11,649 bases of DNA from Bacteroidota bacterium (GCA_028876035.1 JAGWTK010000089.1:1-11649); one strand, 5' to 3'; counted from the first letter of the stretch, positions 1 to 6,827 are shown. Notes: generated from the sequence alone by a model not told the origin. Program-made: numbers and translations.

Positions 1-33
1 CCCGGTGAACTAAAAAATAAAGAACTGCCGAGG

Positions 34-270
34 ATGGAAAAAGTGAATAAGAACTTTGTTATCTATCGCTGGATTGAAATTGTACTGACCATCGTTGGCC
101 TGCTGATCGTGTTCTTTTCGCGCAAAGATCCTGCGCGTTTGTTTTGGTACGGACTCGGCGTTGCGTTAACCATCCAGGCGGTGATTATGTTGCTGGCAGA
201 TTATTCGGCAGAAAACAGGGCTGGAAAATACACTTCGGGTTTGGTGGAATACCTCCAGCAAAAGTCCTGA
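34..270 (+). CDS. Small two-helix membrane protein, function unknown
   Basis: A 78-residue protein with two predicted membrane helices, at about residues 14-28 (EIVLTIVGLLIVFF) and 39-55 (YGLGVALTIQAVIMLLA). A short polar loop containing SRKDPARLF lies between them and a soluble C-terminal tail of about 20 residues follows. Both ends appear to face the same side of the membrane; the positive loop suggests that the loop is cytoplasmic. I do not recognise a named family. The start at 34 is the first ATG, but the frame stays open to the left edge, so a longer protein cannot be excluded. In another frame a TAA at 11-13 could end an upstream gene, leaving a normal 20-nt gap. The gene converges on the dihydrouridine synthase with only 12 nt between the two stops, and I see no terminator hairpin there. 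Confidence 0.7.
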   Translation: MEKVNKNFVIYRWIEIVLTIVGLLIVFFSRKDPARLFWYGLGVALTIQAVIMLLADYSAENRAGKYTSGLVEYLQQKS

Positions 271-282
271 GAACAGGTGCTG

Positions 283-1320
283 CTACACGGGACATTTCTC
301 GTGATAATTGATCAATTCAATGGGCGTGCGTTCAATAGTGAAGCCGGCATACACACGACCAATTTCATCCAGCACCGCATCTATCTCTTCTACTGTTGGC
401 AGTGTTACCAGTTTTGCGCGGTACTCTTTTATATTGGGTAAACCTTTCAGGTAGTTTGTATAATGCCGGCGCATTTCGAAGATGCCCACTTTGGGCCCTT
501 TCCATTCAAAAGACTTGTGCAGGTGTTTGCGGCAAACCGCGATGCGATCTTCAATGGTAGGAGGAGGCAGTAACTCGCCTGTTTTGAGGTAGTGTTTAAT
601 CTCGTTAAAAATCCAGGGATAGCCAATCGCTGCACGGCCGATCATAATGCCATCTACCCCATAACGGTTCTTGTATTCCAATGCTTTTTGCGGTGAGTCG
701 ATATCGCCATTGCCAAAGATCGGAATCCTGATCCGCGGGTTGTTTTTCACTTTGGCGATTAGCGACCAGTCGGCCTCGCCCTTGTACATCTGCATGCGGG
801 TGCGACCGTGAATCGCCAACGCTTTGATGCCCGCATCCTGCAAACGTTCAGCTACTTCTTCGATATTGCGGTTGTTATCGTCCCACCCAAGCCTTGTCTT
901 TACCGTCACGGGCAATGCAGTGGATTTCACCACGGCACTCGTGAGCCGCACCATCAGGTCTACGTCTTTCAACACACCGGCACCGGCGCCCCGCATCGCT
1001 ACCTTTTTTACGGGGCAACCGAAATTGATGTCGAGCAAATCCGGACTGGTCGTATCAACAATTTTTGCAGCGAGTGATAAACTTTCTTCATCACCTCCGA
1101 ATATTTGAATACCCACCGGGCGTTCGTATTCAAAAATGTCGAGCTTCTGGCGGCTCTTGATCGCGTCCCGGATCAATCCTTCACTGGAGATAAACTCAGT
1201 GTACATCAGATCTGCGCCATTGTCTTTACATACCGCGCGGAACGGAGGGTCGCTCACGTCTTCCATGGGAGCGAGCAAGAGCGGGAATTCGGGAAGTTGT
1301 ATATTGCCGATGGTTACCAT
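283..1320 (-). CDS. dusB: tRNA-dihydrouridine synthase (Dus family, DusB-like)
   Basis: An FMN-dependent enzyme that reduces specific uridines in tRNA to dihydrouridine with NAD(P)H. The 345-residue length is normal for the family. Visible motifs in order: the N-terminal flavin-binding strand LAPMEDVSDPPFR (16-28); NFGCPVKKV (99-107), with C102 as the expected catalytic proton donor and the KKV of DusB-type proteins; TVKTRLGW (139-146), with K141 expected to contact FMN; IHGRTR (171-176); and the phosphate-binding FGNGDI (203-208) plus GIMIGRAAIGYPWIF (225-239). The C-terminal third is the helical tRNA-binding domain. The ATG at 1320 is the first start after the promoter-like TAAATTTG. The gene is divergent from the CPBP protease and convergent with the small membrane protein, so it is probably monocistronic. 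The DusB subtype is an inference from motif flavour; the family call is secure. Confidence 0.95.
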   Translation of the reverse strand: MVTIGNIQLPEFPLLLAPMEDVSDPPFRAVCKDNGADLMYTEFISSEGLIRDAIKSRQKLDIFEYERPVGIQIFGGDEESLSLAAKIVDTTSPDLLDINFGCPVKKVAMRGAGAGVLKDVDLMVRLTSAVVKSTALPVTVKTRLGWDDNNRNIEEVAERLQDAGIKALAIHGRTRMQMYKGEADWSLIAKVKNNPRIRIPIFGNGDIDSPQKALEYKNRYGVDGIMIGRAAIGYPWIFNEIKHYLKTGELLPPPTIEDRIAVCRKHLHKSFEWKGPKVGIFEMRRHYTNYLKGLPNIKEYRAKLVTLPTVEEIDAVLDEIGRVYAGFTIERTPIELINYHEKCPV

Positions 1321-1331
1321 ATGCCAAACGG

Positions 1332-1339
1332 CAAATTTA
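1332..1339 (-). promoter_or_regulatory. Bacteroidota -7 promoter element for the dus gene
   Basis: Read on the minus strand this is TAAATTTG, an exact match to the Bacteroidota -7 consensus TAnnTTTG. It ends 11 nt before the dus ATG, implying a leader of only a few nucleotides. I see no good -33 TTG at the usual distance. The 37-nt gap between the two divergent genes must also hold the promoter of the CPBP gene, for which I see no exact match. Confidence 0.5.
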
Positions 1340-1357
1340 GAATTTTATCGCCTAATT

Positions 1358-2305
1358 ATGATGGAGTATGAACAGCGGGGTATTTCTCCCGCGGCTGCTT
1401 TTTTTATCCTGATAGCCTTACTTGCCGTTGGCCTTGTGATTGGGGCTGTGGCAGGTTTGGGAATATGGGTTGGTATGACCGGGCAAAACCCCATGCATAT
1501 AGAAAAAGACATGCTGAATCCGGCCTATGTAAACGCGGTACGCGTGCTTCAAATGGTATCGGTATTGTTTATGTTCTTCGTGCCTGCCGTGATTACTGCG
1601 AGGTTGATACAACGCGGTCCGTTCAAATACCTGGGCTACCGGCAAGGTTTCAACGCAAACCAGTTTGTGCTGGCCGTTGCCATTATCATTTGTTGCTTAC
1701 CGGTAGTAGGTGCACTGGGTCAGCTTTCCGAAGCCATTCCCCTTTCAAAATCATTAGAAGCCTATTTCAGGAAGCTTGAGAATAGCTACCAGGGCCAGGT
1801 AGAAGTGCTGGCAACGATGCGGTCACCGGGTGAATTTATTTTTTCGCTGGTGGTGATGGCACTTTTCCCGGCGTTGTTTGAGGAAACTTTTTTCCGGGGC
1901 GGACTACAACAAATATTGAGCTCCTGGTTTAAACACCCGGTAGCAGCCATTATTGCTACGAGCATTATTTTCAGTCTTGCGCATTTATCATTTTACGGCT
2001 TTGCAGCAAGGTTTGTACTAGGTGTGGTGCTGGGGTTGATTTTTCATTATTCAAAGAGCATCTGGCTGAGCATGACGGCGCATTTTGTGAACAATGCATT
2101 TGCCATTTGTGTGATGTATTATTACTACCTGCATGGCAAATCCGTGAAAGAAGCAACAGGTGAAAACGGTCCGGTCTGGATCGCATTGCCTGCGGCGGTC
2201 CTGGTGATATTGTTGCTGAATGTATTTAAGAAAACTTCTGCCCGGAAGCTTATCAACGATATCCCCCCGATGGATGGTCCGTCGATGGAATCAAACCTTG
2301 TTTGA
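1358..2305 (+). CDS. CPBP-family intramembrane metalloprotease (Abi/CAAX-protease-like)
   Basis: A polytopic membrane protein of 315 residues from the ATG at 1358; an adjacent ATG at 1361 is equally possible. It has about eight hydrophobic segments and the three motifs of the CPBP (CAAX prenyl protease and bacteriocin-processing) family: EETFFR (residues 175-180), with the catalytic glutamate pair and arginine; SLAHLSFYG with H209; and AHFVNN with H242 and N246. In this family these residues hold the metal and act on a peptide bond in the membrane. The substrate is unknown; family members take part in prenyl-protein processing, peptide-pheromone processing or bacteriocin self-immunity. An in-frame extension back to 1136 lies inside the dus gene and is not used. 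cdsA follows after 41 nt on the same strand, so co-transcription is plausible. Confidence 0.9.
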   Translation: MMEYEQRGISPAAAFFILIALLAVGLVIGAVAGLGIWVGMTGQNPMHIEKDMLNPAYVNAVRVLQMVSVLFMFFVPAVITARLIQRGPFKYLGYRQGFNANQFVLAVAIIICCLPVVGALGQLSEAIPLSKSLEAYFRKLENSYQGQVEVLATMRSPGEFIFSLVVMALFPALFEETFFRGGLQQILSSWFKHPVAAIIATSIIFSLAHLSFYGFAARFVLGVVLGLIFHYSKSIWLSMTAHFVNNAFAICVMYYYYLHGKSVKEATGENGPVWIALPAAVLVILLLNVFKKTSARKLINDIPPMDGPSMESNLV

Positions 2306-2346
2306 CCCAACTATTTGCAGCTAAATTCCTACCAGTCTCTTTATAC

Positions 2347-3228
2347 ATGGCATTAAACATCGCAACATTCAAAACAAGGGCCGCTACAGCAGGTGTATTT
2401 GTATTGGTCATGCTGTTGGGTCTTTGCTGGAATCACTGGAGTTTTTTCCTCCTGTTTTCGGTCATCCATTTTGGCTGCTGGTATGAGTACCAAAAACTGA
2501 TCGCCGCAATTGATCCTGCCTACAAGGATATTTCTCCCTTTCACCGCTATGGTGTGATGATTGCTGGTTGGTGTATCCTCTTATATTTTACCAATGATGC
2601 GTTTACGATATTCGGTCTGCAATTACACGCGCTGGGCTGGTGGCTGGGCATTATTGCTGTATTCGTGTTGCCGGTGGTCGAGACCTTGTTTTCGCGCCAG
2701 CTGGAGTTGAAGAATATCGGGTATTCGGCACTCGGACTATTGTACATCTCCCTTAGTTTGGGTTTGATGGTGGATCTCCGCTGCTTCGGTATGCATAACG
2801 GCCATGGTTCCACGAATTTTGATTTTATGGAGTATGTGCTGCCACTCGGCATTTTTGTAGCCCTTTGGATCAATGATACCATGGCTTATATCGTCGGTTC
2901 ATTTATCGGCAAGACCCCTTTCTCAAAAATATCTCCCAAGAAAACCTGGGAAGGAACGATTGGTGGTGCAGTGCTGTGTATGCTGGTAGTAGGATTGCTG
3001 GGCTGGTGGGCCGGCATTTATACCGTAAAGGACTGGATAATTATTGCAGCCATTGTTGCAGTATTTGGCGTGAGCGGCGATTTGTTGGAAAGCAAACTCA
3101 AGCGGATGGCTGGGGTCAAAGACAGCGGCAGCATCATGCCCGGTCACGGGGGATTTTTGGACAGGTTTGATTCTTTGTTGTTGTCTGCGCCCTTTGTGTG
3201 GTTGTATGTACAGTCGTTTGTTAATTAG
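2347..3228 (+). CDS. cdsA: Phosphatidate cytidylyltransferase (CDP-diacylglycerol synthase)
   Basis: An integral membrane enzyme that converts phosphatidic acid and CTP to CDP-diacylglycerol and pyrophosphate, the branch point to phosphatidylethanolamine and the acidic phospholipids. The 293-residue protein has many membrane helices. The C-terminal family signature is complete at residues 249-275: S-K-L-K-R, then K-D-S-G, then P-G-H-G-G and L-D-R-F-D, the Mg2+ and nucleotide-binding region. Upstream are WINDTMAY and SPKKTWEG, also conserved in CdsA. I chose the ATG at 2347. A TTG at 2302 would add 15 residues but overlaps the end of the CPBP gene. The gene follows the CPBP protease and is the last gene before the restriction-modification island. 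Confidence 0.95.
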   Translation: MALNIATFKTRAATAGVFVLVMLLGLCWNHWSFFLLFSVIHFGCWYEYQKLIAAIDPAYKDISPFHRYGVMIAGWCILLYFTNDAFTIFGLQLHALGWWLGIIAVFVLPVVETLFSRQLELKNIGYSALGLLYISLSLGLMVDLRCFGMHNGHGSTNFDFMEYVLPLGIFVALWINDTMAYIVGSFIGKTPFSKISPKKTWEGTIGGAVLCMLVVGLLGWWAGIYTVKDWIIIAAIVAVFGVSGDLLESKLKRMAGVKDSGSIMPGHGGFLDRFDSLLLSAPFVWLYVQSFVN

Positions 3229-3302
3229 GCTGTAAAACTTCCCTGCCTTGATTCAATACTCCTACCACTTGCCTTAAAATTCAAGAAATTAATGAAAGCT
3301 TA

Positions 3303-3310
3303 TATATTTG
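3303..3310 (+). promoter_or_regulatory. Bacteroidota -7 promoter element for the restriction-modification operon
   Basis: TATATTTG matches TAnnTTTG exactly and ends 7 nt before the first ATG of the regulator gene (3318). The three genes downstream are packed tightly, so this is the likely promoter of the whole cassette. No -33 TTG lies at the usual spacing. I looked for a controller-protein operator here and found no convincing inverted repeat; TTCA-N9-TGAA around 3280-3296 is too weak to call. Confidence 0.45.
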
Positions 3311-3317
3311 CCGAATA

Positions 3318-3632
3318 ATGTCAAGACGAAAAATGGCAATGATTTTTGGAGGTAGGATTAAATCACTCCGCGAGAAAAAGCAAATTCCCCAACGCCAGGT
3401 GGCAGCGGCATTAAAAATCGATACCGCAACCTACTGTAAAATCGAAAAAGGCGATAGGCGAGCTAAACGGGAACAATTGGTACATATCGGGAATTTGCTC
3501 GAAATTGACACGAAGGAATTGCTATGCTTGTGGTATGCTGACAAAGTCTATGAATTAATCGCTGAAGAAGATGCGCCAGCAGATATTTTGAATATAGTAG
3601 CTGAAACCATTAGTAAAAAAAACGTGAACTAG
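3318..3632 (+). CDS. XRE-family HTH regulator, controller-like, of the RM operon
   Basis: A 104-residue DNA-binding protein with one XRE/Cro helix-turn-helix at about residues 13-67: the IKSLREKK helix, the QRQVAAALKI turn and recognition region, ATYCKIEKGDRRAKREQLV, and the closing NLLEID. A 35-residue helical tail follows. Small XRE proteins at the head of restriction-modification operons often act as controller proteins that time endonuclease expression; that role here is inferred from position. The gene ends 7 nt before the methyltransferase start. Three in-frame starts are possible: ATG at 3318, 3333 and 3339. The promoter element at 3303-3310 would leave about a 4-nt leader for 3318, whereas 3339 (MIFGGRIKSL) resembles where relatives usually begin. 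I kept 3318 with doubt. Base composition is AT-rich like the next two genes. Confidence 0.85.
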   Translation: MSRRKMAMIFGGRIKSLREKKQIPQRQVAAALKIDTATYCKIEKGDRRAKREQLVHIGNLLEIDTKELLCLWYADKVYELIAEEDAPADILNIVAETISKKNVN

Positions 3633-3639
3633 GAAATCA

Positions 3640-4554
3640 ATGAAGCCATTAGTAAAATACAGAGGAGGAAAGTCAAAAGAAATTCCCCGATTAATCAACC
3701 ATATACCGAACTACAAAGGACGTTATATAGAGCCATTTTTTGGGGGTGGAGCATTGTTCTTTTACTTAGAGCCACGTAAAGCAATTATAAACGATATCAA
3801 TTCGAAATTAATTTCTTTTTATTTGGGAGTAAAAAATGACTATCGACATCTTGAAAATGAGTTAGCAGAAATCGAAAAAATATATAATAAAAATCGCAAA
3901 GAATTCGAAGCATTAAAAAGCGCAACTCCTAACCAAAGGGTCAAAGACGCAAATGAACCCTTGTATTACCTTATGAGAGATATGTTTAATGATTTATCGG
4001 AAAAAAAGTACTCCGACGCCTTGCTCTACTTCTTCATAAATAAGACATCCTATTCAGGAATGATAAGGTATAACGCAAAGGGTGAGTTTAACGTCCCTTA
4101 TGGACGCTATGCCAATTTTAATACATCTTTAGTAACAAAATCACACAGTAAGTTGCTTGCTAGGGCGGAAATTTACAATCTAGACTATTCAGAGATATTC
4201 AAAATGACAACAGAAGATGATTTCGTTTTTTTAGACCCACCTTATGACTGTATTTTTTCAGATTATGGTAATGCAGAACATAAAGACGGGTTTAATGAGG
4301 AAAATCATGTAAAACTGGCGAGTCAATACAAAAGCTTGAAATGCAAAGCTCTTATGGTAATTGGAAGGACGCCATTGACTGAAAAGTTGTATGGCAATTA
4401 CATCGTTGACGAATACGGAAAATCATACTCGGTAAATATTCGGAATAGGTTCAAATCTGTTGCCAGTCATATCATCATATCGAACTACGGCAATGAGGCA
4501 TCAAAAAGGGCACCGAAATTAGTACTTGAAGACGAGTCAGTTTCCTATGGCTAG
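3640..4554 (+). CDS. Dam-like D12-class adenine-N6 DNA methyltransferase (type II RM)
   Basis: A 304-residue DNA adenine methyltransferase that transfers methyl from S-adenosylmethionine to adenine N6. The motif order is that of the alpha (Dam/DpnM, D12) class: motif X KYRGGK (6-11), motif I EPFFGGGALF (31-40) binding SAM, an acidic ND (51-52) at the end of the next strand, a central target-recognition region, then motif IV DPPY (199-202), the catalytic loop. It is the protective partner of the endonuclease whose gene begins inside its last codons. Dam-class enzymes commonly recognise GATC, and AlwI-type enzymes cut GGATC, so a GATC-containing target is the natural inference. The gene is very AT-rich; the stretch 3841-3900 has 15 G+C in 60 by hand count. 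It contains no GATC. Confidence 0.93.
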   Translation: MKPLVKYRGGKSKEIPRLINHIPNYKGRYIEPFFGGGALFFYLEPRKAIINDINSKLISFYLGVKNDYRHLENELAEIEKIYNKNRKEFEALKSATPNQRVKDANEPLYYLMRDMFNDLSEKKYSDALLYFFINKTSYSGMIRYNAKGEFNVPYGRYANFNTSLVTKSHSKLLARAEIYNLDYSEIFKMTTEDDFVFLDPPYDCIFSDYGNAEHKDGFNEENHVKLASQYKSLKCKALMVIGRTPLTEKLYGNYIVDEYGKSYSVNIRNRFKSVASHIIISNYGNEASKRAPKLVLEDESVSYG

Positions 4555-6223
4555 AATTGATAGCAAAGTCATTTTCTTAACGACGTCTCCCAGAACGCCG
4601 GCGAAAATGATCCCTGAAATCGGATTATTGCATACCAATTTTTCTGGAAAGAAATGGAATGCTAAGACTCAGGTTGCATTTATGGAATTATTGCGCGAGG
4701 AGAATTTTTTTAATGGTGAAGGGGCGAATGATCCAGCTTTTAGTGCACGAGATCGAATAAATAGGGCTCCGAAAGCGCTTGGCTTCGTTGTCCTCTCACC
4801 CACGATACATCTCACTCCAGCGGGGCAAGAGCTAGTGGGTGCAGATAGAAAAGATGAAATATTTCTCAGGCAAATACTTAAATTTCAAATTCCCTCTCCT
4901 TTCCATATGCCATCAGAGAACTCTGCAAGATTTTGGGTAAAACCGTATCTCGAAATTTTCAGGTTAATTCGGCATTTTGGCAGTTTGAAATTTGATGAGG
5001 TAATGATGTTCGGCTTGCAGTTGGTTGACTATCGCGAATTCGATAAGATAGTAAAAAAGATAGAACAATTCCGGCTGGCGAAAGCCTCAGAAAAGGGAGA
5101 ATACAAGCGTTTCCGTAGTAGTTATTTTGAAAAGGAATTGAGGGAAATTTATTCCGAAGAAATCAAATCTGGAAGGACTCAGACAAGAGAAACAAAAGAT
5201 TTTTCAATTAGTAAGTTCTTGAGTACGAAGTCAAGCAACATGCGGGACTACGCAGATGCTTGTTTTCGTTATCTCCGTGCAACAGGGTTAGTTAGTATTT
5301 CCCATGTGGGAAAATCAATTTCAATTATGCCTGAAAAGATTGAAGATGTGGATTTCTTTTTATCTCGGACGGATAGAGATCCCTGTTTTATTGATGACGA
5401 AAAGCAGTACGTGGAGTATCTCGGTAATCGCAGAATCCCTACACTAATTACTGATAATCGAGAGTTACTCGAAGAAAAGATTAAGAATCAGTTTCCAAAA
5501 ATAGGAATTCCCACTGGGGCATCGCTCGACATACTTAAAGATATTTTTGCTGATGAGACAGAATTTCGAAAAGAATTGATTTTAAACGAACAAATTTCTG
5601 CAATCAAAGGGTTTCGTTATTTCGAAGATATTAGCGCGATGTTTACGCAGATTACTACAAATGCGATTTATGATGCTCCACTTATGTTAGAGTGGAATAT
5701 ATGGCGAGCGATGACGATGCTTGATGGTGGGGAAGTCAAAGCAAATTTAAAATTTGATGACTACGGAAATCCGATGTCAACGGCCCAAGGAAACATGGCC
5801 GACATTGTTTGTGATTACGGCGAATTTGGGTTAACAGTTGAAGTAACTCTTCAAATAGGTCAAAGACAATACGAAATGGAGGGCGAGCCCGTCACGAGGC
5901 ATTTGGCGAAGTATAAGAAGGAAAGTCAAAAGCCCGCCTACTGTTTATTTATTGCTCCAAAGATCAATGACAGTTGTCGTGCGCATTTTTATGCTTTACA
6001 CAAAATGAACATTCAGTATTACGGAGGAACATCTACGATCGTTCCATTGCCGTTAAGTGTTTTTATTAAAATGGTTGAAGATTCCTATAAAGCAGGTTAT
6101 TTGCCAGAGCCTGAACATGTAAAAAGGCTTTTCGAGAGGTCAAATCAATTAGCCGATCAAGCCAATAATGAAGTTGACTGGTATGAAGGGATGATCCAGT
6201 ATGCGCTAAATTGGCTAGCTTAA
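4547..6223 (+). CDS. AlwI-family type IIS restriction endonuclease
   Basis: A 558-residue endonuclease. The N-terminal block, with TTSPRTPAKMIPEI (about 12-25), GKKWN, and DPAFSARDRINRAPKALGF, is what I recall as the AlwI endonuclease family signature; AlwI recognises GGATC and cuts a few bases downstream. The C-terminal part holds a PD-(D/E)XK-like nuclease: E382 (LEWNIW), D419 (ADIV), E432-V433 (VEVT), E445 and H452. The spacing of D, E, E and H is 13, 13 and 7, which agrees with my memory of the N.BstNBI active site. I chose the ATG at 4547, which overlaps the methyltransferase stop in ATGGCTAG and suggests translational coupling; an ATG at 4526 would add seven residues. No frameshift or internal stop is visible, so the enzyme looks intact. 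Confidence 0.9.
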   Translation: MARIDSKVIFLTTSPRTPAKMIPEIGLLHTNFSGKKWNAKTQVAFMELLREENFFNGEGANDPAFSARDRINRAPKALGFVVLSPTIHLTPAGQELVGADRKDEIFLRQILKFQIPSPFHMPSENSARFWVKPYLEIFRLIRHFGSLKFDEVMMFGLQLVDYREFDKIVKKIEQFRLAKASEKGEYKRFRSSYFEKELREIYSEEIKSGRTQTRETKDFSISKFLSTKSSNMRDYADACFRYLRATGLVSISHVGKSISIMPEKIEDVDFFLSRTDRDPCFIDDEKQYVEYLGNRRIPTLITDNRELLEEKIKNQFPKIGIPTGASLDILKDIFADETEFRKELILNEQISAIKGFRYFEDISAMFTQITTNAIYDAPLMLEWNIWRAMTMLDGGEVKANLKFDDYGNPMSTAQGNMADIVCDYGEFGLTVEVTLQIGQRQYEMEGEPVTRHLAKYKKESQKPAYCLFIAPKINDSCRAHFYALHKMNIQYYGGTSTIVPLPLSVFIKMVEDSYKAGYLPEPEHVKRLFERSNQLADQANNEVDWYEGMIQYALNWLA

Positions 6224-6284
6224 TGTACTGCGCCTTCATTGTTTGACTTTGCAACATAATAATTTAAGTAGGCAGCGTTAACCT

Positions 6285-6316
6285 GGAAATTGGTAATCGT
6301 AATTTCCTTCTTCTTA
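6285..6316 (+). terminator. Weak candidate terminator after the endonuclease gene
   Basis: A perfect 7-bp inverted repeat, GGAAATT at 6285-6291 and AATTTCC at 6301-6307 with a 9-nt loop, is followed by the T-rich TTCTTCTTA. It lies 61 nt after the endonuclease stop and before the convergent tadA stop. The stem is AT-rich and the tract is interrupted, so termination would be weak. The rest of 6224-6354 shows nothing else I can name on the plus strand. Confidence 0.3.
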
Positions 6317-6354
6317 CTGGTTTCGGCTGCGCACAATTAGACTAATGCTGACTT

Positions 6355-6795
6355 CTACTTCCTTCTAGACTTAAAAAAGTCTTTCATTAGTTGCGCGCAC
6401 TCATTCTCCATTATGCCATGTTCAAAGATTGTCTTGGGATGAAAAGGAGAATTCGCTTGTGTGATATGCCGGTGGCCATTTTTTTCGTCGGAAGCACCCC
6501 ACACGATCCGATGGAGTTTGGTCCAATACAAGGCGCCGGCGCACATGAGGCAGGGTTCAACGGTTACATACAGCGTCGCTTCGGGTAAGTATTTGCTGCC
6601 GGTGAAATTGAAAGCCGCGGTGAGGGCGATCATTTCTGCGTGTGCCGTGCAGTCCTGCAATTTTTCTACCTGGTTATAGCCCCGGGCGATGACGCGGTCG
6701 TTTTGAACGACGATGGCGCCCACGGGCACTTCCCCTTCGTCGTAGGCGCGTTGTGCCTCCCGGAGTGCAAGCTGCATGAAGTGATCGTCTGTCAT
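6355..6795 (-). CDS. tadA: tRNA-specific adenosine deaminase
   Basis: A zinc-dependent deaminase that converts the wobble adenosine A34 of tRNA-Arg(ACG) to inosine. The 146-residue protein has the cytidine/deoxycytidylate deaminase fold with HAE at 52-54 (H52 zinc ligand, E54 proton shuttle) and PCLMC at 81-85 (C82 and C85 zinc ligands). The N-terminal helix MTDDHFMQLALREAQRAY and the strands VPVGAIVV are typical of TadA. I chose the ATG at 6795 because the preceding 33 in-frame codons do not resemble the family and would place the start upstream of the promoter element at 6800-6807. The gene is convergent with the endonuclease gene and divergent from rplM, so it stands alone. Confidence 0.93.
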   Translation of the reverse strand: MTDDHFMQLALREAQRAYDEGEVPVGAIVVQNDRVIARGYNQVEKLQDCTAHAEMIALTAAFNFTGSKYLPEATLYVTVEPCLMCAGALYWTKLHRIVWGASDEKNGHRHITQANSPFHPKTIFEHGIMENECAQLMKDFFKSRRK

Positions 6796-6799
6796 GCCG

Positions 6800-6807
6800 C
6801 AAAAGTA
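6800..6807 (-). promoter_or_regulatory. Bacteroidota -7 promoter element for tadA
   Basis: Minus-strand TACTTTTG matches TAnnTTTG exactly. Only four nucleotides separate it from the tadA ATG, so transcription would begin at or within a base or two of the start codon, giving a leaderless or near-leaderless mRNA. No -33 TTG at the usual distance is visible. Confidence 0.45.
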
Positions 6808-6827
6808 GGAGATGGGGAAGGGAATTG

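Noticed and set aside
1136..1357. In-frame upstream extension of the CPBP protease gene
   Set aside because: It runs antisense inside the dus gene, has no membrane or family character, and the protein begins sensibly at 1358 or 1361.
2302..2346. TTG start adding 15 residues to CdsA
   Set aside because: It overlaps the end of the CPBP gene and uses a rare start codon; ATG at 2347 begins right before the first membrane helix.
3229..3317. Possible controller-protein operator upstream of the XRE gene
   Set aside because: The only inverted repeat, TTCA-N9-TGAA, has 4-nt arms and is not convincing in AT-rich DNA.
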